In this document: piece after piece, positions 8,294 to 15,606 of the stretch
Numbering within the stretch: position 1 is the stretch's first letter
Layout: each line of letters starts with the position of its first letter
Origin: Phoronis ovalis
Lineage: Eukaryota > Phoronida > Phoronidae
DNA: 15,606 bases
Direction: 5' to 3'
Assembly (NCBI GenBank): GCA_028565635.1
Contig: JAOXYB010027024.1
Location: 1 to 15,606, forward strand
Notes under the pieces: model-generated
Databases searched by the model: none
What the model saw: only the letters and a program-made list of their open reading frames with translations
Told to the model about the DNA's origin: nothing
Program-made: the position numbers and the translations under genes

Positions 8294-11075
8294 CCTCATA
8301 GTAAATAGTGTGATATAGCAGTGCTTTTAATATTTTTCTACACTAAGGCAAGTAGAAAAAACAATCTGCATGCCTATGGTGCTCATCTGCATCCTTATGT
8401 CACTGGTCACTTTAGTTGCATACAAGAAAAACTACTTATGATACTGGATCATTTAAAAGTGCCATATATGGGGTAATGGATTTTTTCTTGCCTAAGCAAC
8501 AAATAAGTTATTTAAGTAATTAGTGCAGATTTATGTTAGTTGCATATTAATCATTGTGCAAAAGACAAGCCAAGGATGAAGATCGAAGGTAATGAAGATG
8601 TGTGCTGTTGTCTGTAGATTAAAGTTAGATACAATAGATAGCTTAAGGTGATTTCAAGTATGAGCTACAAGTGACAGACATGTATCCTTCACTCATTACT
8701 CTTAGCTTGTCGCTTATATGTCTAACAGTTTTAACCCTTTATACTCATTGCTTTTGCAAGGATTTCTGAAGGGTTGAAAATAATTAAAAAATATATAGAA
8801 ATAATTTTATGCTCAATAATAGCATGTTATAGATCATCGGAAAGGGCACACTGTAAACTATTAGAATATTCTATTTTTAATGGATTGTTTTCATTAATAC
8901 TTTGAAGTTCTAACAAAAAAATTCTACATTTGGTAACAAACTTTGCTTAAAATTGATTTATAATTTTTTATTATCAAGATGCTAAACTTTTTAAAACTGA
9001 AATCGATGAAAAAATGACAAATAATTACTATACAATTACAGAAACTGTATTTTTTGATGACATCTAATAGACCTATTTGTATAACATTGATATACTTTTT
9101 CCACAGGTTTTACACGTATTTCTTTCAAAGCAGCCAAATATTTGGATGATACAGACTTATGCAATAACATTCTAAATACCTTGTTTTACGCTGATACTTA
9201 AACTTATTATGCATGAATTTTAACAAAATTGTTAGTTTTTACTTTTAACTGGTACTCTATTGTCAGATGAAAGGCTTTATACTTTACAAGTTTTGTATCT
9301 GTCTAATTTATAATCCAGGGAATAAATAATATTATTTAAATTTTCTATCTTTTGTTTACCATTGTAGACAAAAAACAACTTATAATTGAATTTCATTTGT
9401 AAAAGAACTTCAAAATTTTTTTTTATCCAGTACAAGTTGCCTTTCTCAGCTCGAGTACTGTTACGATATTGAAGTGTTAATCCAAGGTTTGTTTTTTGAG
9501 TGTATACACCCGTATTGACAAGATTGCATCATTTTCTGAAAAGCAATTTGCACCCTGCAGCTATGGCTTGATTATGACATGGGCATAATTAAGGCACAAA
9601 TCTATTGTAAACTTCAACTGATAGTGCAGATACTAGGTGTGGCTGTATGTCCAGGTAAAAAGCTTGGCAGGTAAGGAAAAAATGCTAAATGTAGGATTCT
9701 AAACAGGAGTTTGCTTTCAACAAAATAATTGGCCCTAGAGATATAACAAACTAGCTACACTCCTTGTGTTAGCTATAACTTGCCTTAATTTTTACTGACT
9801 CAGTTGTGAGTTTCATGTATTAAATAGAGATAGAATATAATATTAGACTAGTCGTATGCCTATTACTCTACATGTTTTGAACTTCAGATACAAGACTTAT
9901 ACATTCACTTTCATTAAAAAATTGTCATTTTTAGGATTACCAGTATTACTAAGACATTAATGTCTTCAAACTAAGGGATATCAATATATAAATTGAACAT
10001 ATATCTTTCACATAGCTGCGCATGCTGACATAATGAAGATTTTTTGACACAATCAACTTGACAGTGTTGAAAAGATTTCATTTTGTTAATTACCATCAGT
10101 TAGTTACAAGAGCACCATGATATTCTGGAACTGCAATATACATTGAGAAATTAAACCATCTTTCCATAATAAACACAACACATTACAAAAAATTCATTGA
10201 TCACCAGTTTGCTTGTAGTGTTCATGCATACATGACCTACAGTTCTTTTGCAAACAAATGTTATCATATTTAATTATGTTAAATCTACAAAATGACACCA
10301 ATAATCTACTGTATTAAACATTAACAGATTGTTTTAAACATTATACACTAGTATCACAATACACCTCATGCCATTAGATCATTAAATATAGTATGTGTAT
10401 CATTACCCCGGTATTCATAATCTGTTCTGTTCCTGCTCTCTATATTACCCATATATGAGTCTTTCACAGGAGATATAGAATATTGAGCAACTAATCCGCA
10501 AATAATTATTCAGACTCGGGTACCTCATGGTTTGAAATCAGCTTAACAAACTGTAGTACGGCACAAAATCTGATTATTTGATCAATACTAAAAATAATTA
10601 TTTTCACTTTACTAAATTAATAGAATGTGTATAGCAACTTTGAAAGTTTCTGTTGTGCTTAATACTCATGTAGCTCTATGACTACGCTATGTCTTGTTGT
10701 CTTACGACTGATGCTTGGGGTAAGTATAAATAACTTGCTGCAAAACTGAACATTTTATTACTTTTATGTTTCAGATATAACAGTAATAGTATTGGATATA
10801 ATCAAGTAAAGACATGATATATGTGGATTTTATCAAATAGACTTATCACCAATTTTGACCAGTCCATATGAATTTTTCTAATATCATTTAATTAAGAAAC
10901 CGATATCTGGATGTAATTATAATTGTGTGTATTATAAGCATTCAACTGCAAGTGAAAGTTTCCAGGCTTATAGCTGTGCAGCATTTGCATGATCCATCTG
11001 ATGAGTGGCAAATATATGCAATGTAACAAGGCCTTATAGATACCTAAGAGATATCTAGTATGAAATAAAAATATA
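8294..11075. other. Upstream region of the coding exon, no gene supported
   Basis: No coding region is recognisable. Features visible include a perfect 16-bp palindrome at 9951-9966 (AAGACATTAATGTCTT), an AP-1-type TGACTCA at 9796-9802, and a strong donor-like GGG-GTAAGT at 10717-10725 that immediately precedes TATAAATAA (10725-10733). If the coding exon at 11130 is spliced to a 5' exon, that donor is one candidate. I see no convincing core promoter. Confidence 0.45.
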
Positions 11076-11087
11076 TTTGTTATCCAG
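11076..11087 (+). other. Candidate 3' splice acceptor in the 5' UTR
   Basis: TTTGTTATCCAG is a reasonable pyrimidine-rich acceptor ending at 11087, 42 bases before the start codon at 11130. A second, weaker acceptor-like sequence (TATTTCCTAG) ends at 11129, directly before the ATG. Which is used, if either, decides whether the short upstream ORF is part of the mRNA. Confidence 0.3.
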
Positions 11088-11105
11088 ATTACTAGACAGA
11101 TAAAG

Positions 11106-11129
11106 ATGGAAATAGCATATATTTCCTAG
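11106..11129 (+). other. Upstream ORF of 7 codons abutting the main start
   Basis: ATG at 11106 opens a 7-codon frame (MEIAYIS). Its TAG stop occupies 11127-11129, directly followed by the ATG at 11130 in the same frame. The uORF start has a strong animal initiation context (A at -3, G at +4). The main ATG has T at -3 and G at +4, a weaker context. If transcribed, this arrangement could reduce or condition initiation at 11130 and favour the ATG at 11166. If an acceptor at 11129 is used, the uORF would be intronic. Confidence 0.3.
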
Positions 11130-11956
11130 ATGGACAATAGCAGTGGACTACAATTACGTGTTACAATGAATTTTTTCAAGAAATCTAAGTCAAAATCGCC
11201 ATCTTTTGAGTTTACATCAATTTTTTCTGGACGTCAGAAACGGTCTGGTTCTGTAGATGTAACTGCATTTCGAAGCAAGCTTGATGTCCCAATACCTCAA
11301 AGGGAGCGATCTTCAAGTTTTGACAGTGCAGCAATGCAGGCATTGAACCCTATTTTATTAGGAGTTGGCAAAACCTCTCCACATCGCTGTACTTCATCAG
11401 ATTGGCCATTAACTTCAAAACTTTCAAACTCGTCCAGTTGTAGTGTTTTACCATTGAAATCGGGTAAGAGACAGAGATCTAGTGACACACCCAAAGTTTG
11501 TGTGCACTGTTTAATTGCTACATCATCGTTCGCTAACAAAAAAACAATTACTTCTCCTGTCAAAACAAAGTTTTGTATAAGCACAGATTCCGAGTCTTCA
11601 GATAATACAAGTTGTTCAGATAGCGACAATGAAGATAGTGACACCACTGATGAAGGTGCTTTGTCCTCTGATAGCACCAATGAGACAGTTAGAAATAACA
11701 ATAATGAATCCAAATATGGGACAACAGTTTTAACTCTGCAAGTACCTGTTATATCAGTACCTCCATTAGGGTGTACATCTTCGCCATCATCAGGGACCCC
11801 ATCACCTTTATCCCCTGTGGCAGTTCCTCGCCGTGCTTCATTTGACCTGTCTATGCTTCAGAAAGTTGCTAAAGACTTAGAAATAAACAAGACCAAGAAA
11901 AATCGTGCAGCAGATGATTTAGTAGCTTGTACAAAGATACATCGCAAAAGTTTTGA
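11130..11956 (+). CDS. 5' coding exon of a Ser-rich disordered protein; tentative rdgA/DGK zeta-iota-type N-terminus
   Basis: This exon encodes 275 residues plus two bases of the next codon. It is visibly richer in G+C than its flanks and by far the longest open frame in the window. A TAG directly precedes the ATG in frame. The ATG for residue 13 (11166, A at -3) is an alternative start. Seen in order: a basic patch (15-23), RQKRSGS (35-41), RERSSSFD (58-65), KRQRSS (113-118), CVHC (124-127), an acidic Ser/Asp/Glu tract (about 151-181), TLTLQV-like hydrophobics (198-211), an SP/TP-rich stretch (218-230), RRASFDL (234-240) and RKSFE (272-276). There is no signal peptide, membrane segment or folded domain. 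The Arg-x-x-Ser sites suit PKA/PKD-like kinases and 14-3-3 binding. The order (repeated RS-S-SFD sites, CxHC, acidic tract, SP/TP run, RR-x-S) recalls, from memory, invertebrate eye-type (rdgA) diacylglycerol kinases, which phosphorylate diacylglycerol to phosphatidate. No catalytic, C1 or ankyrin domain is present here, so coding status is fairly sure and the family is not. Confidence 0.75.
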
Positions 11957-11962
11957 GTGAGT
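11957..11962 (+). other. 5' splice donor ending the coding exon (phase 2)
   Basis: GTGAGT matches the strong animal donor consensus and occurs exactly where the open frame would otherwise stop (TGA at 11958-11960). Splicing here leaves two bases (GA) of the last codon, so the intron is phase 2 and the next residue is Glu or Asp. Without splicing the product would be a 276-residue protein ending in Lys-Ser-Phe-Glu. Confidence 0.65.
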
Positions 11963-14900
11963 TTGTCAGTCATTCCTCTTGCCTCTTTTCTTCATGTTAT
12001 TCAATTTTTATAATGAAATTCAAGATGGTAGTTGCTTTTTGCTTATTAGCAGTTTTGGATTTATGTATTATTTTGTTTTGCTCCGTGTTGCTAGTTTACT
12101 TGCTGGAGTAAATCGGTTTTTTTGCTTAATTTATAATAGCAGTTATTTATTAAAGTATAATTAAACCAATCTGGCATCACCCCTTTAGCTGTTAGGCAAA
12201 ATTCAAGTTTGTTTTCTTGCTAACAAAAGATCAAGTTTTAGAAAAATTCTAATATATCAAAAACAAACATGTAGATGCGAAAGTTGATAACTGTTTGGCA
12301 TTTGCTTATGCAAAGTGATGTGATTTTTAATTAAAGAATGACTTCTGGACTCTCATGAAAATTGATCAATTATTTTTCAAGTATATATAAATATATTTTT
12401 CACATATTTCGAGGGCCAGCACAAATCCTGAATATGTATATAAAAAATTATAAATTTTTAAATTTTCCGTCTTAGCATTCTACTATAATCAAAATTAATG
12501 AGAATTATAACATTCTGATCTACAAAGAATACTTTAAATGCTTTCTTAGCTTGATAATAAAATATTAGAAGACTGCCAAAATTTTAAGTTAGCCATATTG
12601 CTTATGCATCGACATAAATATTACTGCATTGACACCCAAATATAACAAAACTTGTTTTAATTATGTATGAATTTTTGTCTATGTGTCAATGTTTCACTTT
12701 GATTTCATGGTTTTGTAACTTTCGGCTACTTCAGTATTAATTTATTCATGTTTGGTTGCATGGATAGAATCTCTTGTGGCACATCGCATAATTGCGTTTG
12801 TCATCTTGCGATCCTTTTCATTGAAGTGATTGATTGATGGGGATATTTCTAATTATTATTATCTGCATTTACAAAGGAGTATTTTATAAATGCTGGTCTC
12901 TTAAGTGTTGGCTTCATTAATTCTGCAATATTTTATTTTAGAGATAATGGAACAATAAAATACCGAGTTTGTAGTAAGGATTTATCGAATCATAATGAAA
13001 AATGCTCAAAACACAAAACTGAAGGCTTTGTCATAATGGATACAAACAAGGCTTCTAAAACCATTTTTCAAATTTTGTAAAAAAATGAACGCAGAAAAAT
13101 CAAAGTGGTAAATAGAGAAATTTTGGGATATGGGATCTCTTTTTGTCATTTCTGATGAGATAATTATGCCACAGTGCAAAAAGTCTCTGTGATGACACAT
13201 GCAAACATCAGTATTGGGATATCAAAAGTGGCAAGACAGTCAGTATGTGCCGCATATCACCACCCATCTAAACTTGAAATTCAGGCTCAAAAATTTTAAT
13301 GAAATGCATATTTCAAATACCTATATGCTGTTTTGAGTTTCCTGAATTCATTTTATACAAAAAACATTTGAAAAATGGAGATGTATAGGAGCCAAAAACT
13401 TAGTTTTATCCATTTTGTCTATTGACATGTTAAAACAAAAAAATGTGTATTTTAGTTAACTGAATGGTCAGTCTTTTAAAAGTACTTACGGTAACACTGA
13501 AGACATATCATTACATTGGGGAGTTAGTGAAGTAATTAAATCTTGTTTATTGCAGGCAGTTGTTTGAAGAAGTACATACAAACTTCTATTATTAATGGTT
13601 CCAGGCAGTCAATATTTGTCTCAGAAAAGTATATCGGAGTGAAAAGATTACTTCATATTTACATTTTTTAAAAAATTGATATGATGAGTGAGATCTTTGT
13701 TGTGCAAGATACACATAAAACCTAACAATGATGTAGAAAGATATGAAATAACAGATCACCATCTCAATTTTAGTTTTAAAACATATTTTGAAAAATGTGT
13801 TTTAGTAAAAATCAATTATAGATTGTGGTAGTTTCAGGTTCCTCATATATTTTCAGTTTACTATTATCCTAAATTAAAGAAATGATCCCACCCCATCCCA
13901 CACTCCAACATGATATGGGATCACATAATAGTTACGAAATTCGTGGAAACGGCGGGTTATTTTGAAAAAAGTGTAGATTTTAGAAAAGGACTCCTTGAAA
14001 ATCAAAAAGAGGATATAACATCGAGGGAATCATGACCAGATTCATATGAAAAACGAGTCAAAAATGTACGGGAAAAACTTTATTTTTCCTGGGGTTCATG
14101 TTTACTAACCTTACCTTCATCAACGGTATTTAAGTATTCAGTAGCACGTATAAAGGGTAGAAATTTGTTTTTGTCTCCTTGAAAACCTAAAAAGGTGTTT
14201 TTTCAGTGTAAAATATCTTGTGAAAATAGGGGTACTTAATAAAGGAAAAATCAGCATTTAGGATCATTTAAAAAATGCATAGCTGTCATGTGTTGCACCT
14301 TTTTGTTGCACTGCGGAGCCCGGGTGATCCCAGTGAATATTATCATACAGCTGCTGTTTAATTGATGCATACAAAAATAAGGACTAAATCATGTGGTAGT
14401 AACTCCTATGGGATGTTTAAATATTGTGGTAATTAACCTGTTATACTGACATCTATTACCCTTGTAAGTAGGCCATATACTCACCTGTGATCAATTTAAT
14501 TCGGTAAATACAAATTTCTATTTAAAAAAATCACCAAAGTTAGATCTTCTTTCCCAGTTTATACTAGTCTAATATATATAGTAGTAATTGATACAGTTCA
14601 GTTACAAATTATCATTGAAATAAAATGTCTATTAAGTTGATATAAAATCCCTACTTTAATTTTATAAAAATGAAATCTATGACAGCATATATCTTGTAGA
14701 TAGGACAGCTGAATTTTTCAGTGTAGCAGTGTCTCGCTAGATACAAAGTAAATTGTTGTCTGGTGCAATTTTTTTATCAACAATATTAGTATTTTAATGT
14801 GGACAATAATTTACTTTTGAAGGGTATGTTGTCATAAAATAAATACTTCTGTCTCAGTATTTTTTTTGAAGGTTAAACAATGTGAGAGGCAGAACTCAGA

Positions 14901-15582
14901 TTCCATCGTGCCTATTGAAAGCTCTGTTAGTCTATAAATTGTGGCTAATTTATTCCCAAAATTAACAAAATAATTAATTTTGAGCGTTCAAATATGACAG
15001 CTGAGTTACCATATTCGTAACCCTTTATGCATATTGCAAGTTCGAAAATCTGTACATCCATATTTTTGAGGAAACTATTATTTCCCAAAATTTGCACAAA
15101 AGAAGTATTTTAATGTACAAAGTAGAGAGTTTTTACAGAAGTTTAAATGTGTACCATTCTCTTAAATCATTTTTGAATCAGCTACAGGGAAGCTGCCCAT
15201 GTACTATTATGTTGATGTACATTATCACCTGTGACCAACATGCGACTGTTTACTCTGTACTAAATATTGTCGCACGTTAAAAACTCGCATTGTTACCGTT
15301 ACTAGATATACTGTTTGTATGAATTCCGTGTAGTACATATTGATTTTTGAAATTTGCTTCAAGAGAAGTTATGCTTTTACTCAGAAATGTCCTGTGAAAT
15401 TATTTCTTAAATGATTTTAATCTAACATTTAAAATAAAATATGAGTTATATAAAGACAAAAATAAACGAGAAAAGGTTATGAATAATTTTGTTGTGTTTT
15501 GAATGATTATCATGAAATTTGAAGCATTGTGTTGCTACTCAGACCAGCCTTTTCATGTTTTTCTAAATTTAAAGATGAAATA
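11963..15582. other. Intron-like AT-rich stretch, next exon not identified
   Basis: There are no recognisable coding exons. Two phase-compatible acceptor-like sites are followed by modest open stretches: TTTTATTTTAG ending at 12941 (open to a TAA at 13078-13080) and TTGTTTATTGCAG ending at 13555, with an alternative AG at 13559 that is open to a TAA at 13669. Neither encodes anything I recognise. A small inverted pair TGATCCCA/TGGGATCA lies at 13883-13890 and 13916-13923. A G+C-rich patch (CGGAGCCCGGGTGATCCC) is at about 14315-14332. The rest is AT-rich filler with several short spurious frames. Confidence 0.45.
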
Positions 15583-15606
15583 GTATATATATGTATGTGT
15601 ATATGT
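15583..15606. repeat. AT/GT dinucleotide microsatellite running off the right edge
   Basis: The tract alternates purine and pyrimidine (GTATATATATGTATGTGTAT and onward) up to the window end, so its full length is unknown. Confidence 0.75.

Noticed and set aside
9796-9802. AP-1 site TGACTCA as a regulatory feature
   Set aside because: A 7-bp word is expected by chance in a window of this length, and nothing nearby supports function.
10986-11010. CTGATGAG words (also near 13152) as hammerhead ribozyme cores
   Set aside because: No GAAA box after a stem II and no flanking stems I and III can be drawn.
11297-11713. Minus-strand open frame of 138 codons opposite the coding exon
   Set aside because: It lies entirely antisense to the serine-rich exon. 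Its Ser/Leu/Val-rich composition is what the reverse complement of such an exon produces. The sense frame has a coherent motif order and a donor at its end.
11979-12164. Plus-strand frame of 61 codons rich in Phe and Leu just after the coding exon
   Set aside because: It begins 17 bases after the splice donor. It looks like a chance frame in T-rich intronic sequence. Its membrane-like appearance is a codon-composition effect.

Overview
The window looks like AT-rich nuclear DNA from an invertebrate animal. Long non-coding stretches surround one convincing protein-coding exon that ends in a splice donor, and there is no operon-like gene packing. A mollusc is my best guess. The degenerate repeats at the left end, with their recurring TGACCT/AGGTCA words, resemble dispersed repeats I associate with bivalve and other mollusc genomes. 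That is recollection, not a search result.

Layout. Bases 1-132 are unremarkable flank. Bases about 133-1652 hold a degenerate tandem array: four to five fairly complete and two truncated copies of a unit of about 330 bp, several with internal deletions, plus a younger local duplication of about 160 bp. Bases 1653-11087 contain no gene I can support, only scattered candidate regulatory words (a CTCF-like site at 2251-2264, a full CRE palindrome at 5712-5719), short hairpins, a 12-bp tandem triplicate and long AT-rich tracts. Bases 11130-11956 form the first recognisable coding exon of a serine-rich, largely disordered protein, ended by a GTGAGT donor in phase 2. A 7-codon upstream ORF abuts its start codon. 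From 11957 to the right edge is intron-like sequence in which I cannot confidently place the next exon.

The coding exon has repeated basophilic R-x-x-S-F-D-type sites, a CxxC pair, an acidic serine tract and an SP/TP-rich tail. Its order of features reminds me of the long regulatory N-terminus of invertebrate rdgA / diacylglycerol kinase zeta-iota-type proteins. No catalytic domain lies in this window, so the assignment is tentative. If it is right, the window spans the 5' end of that gene and most of a large first coding intron.

I found no mobile-element coding region, RNA gene, CRISPR array or multi-gene system. The observations most worth checking are the repeat array, the uORF/start arrangement and the motif duplication inside the exon.
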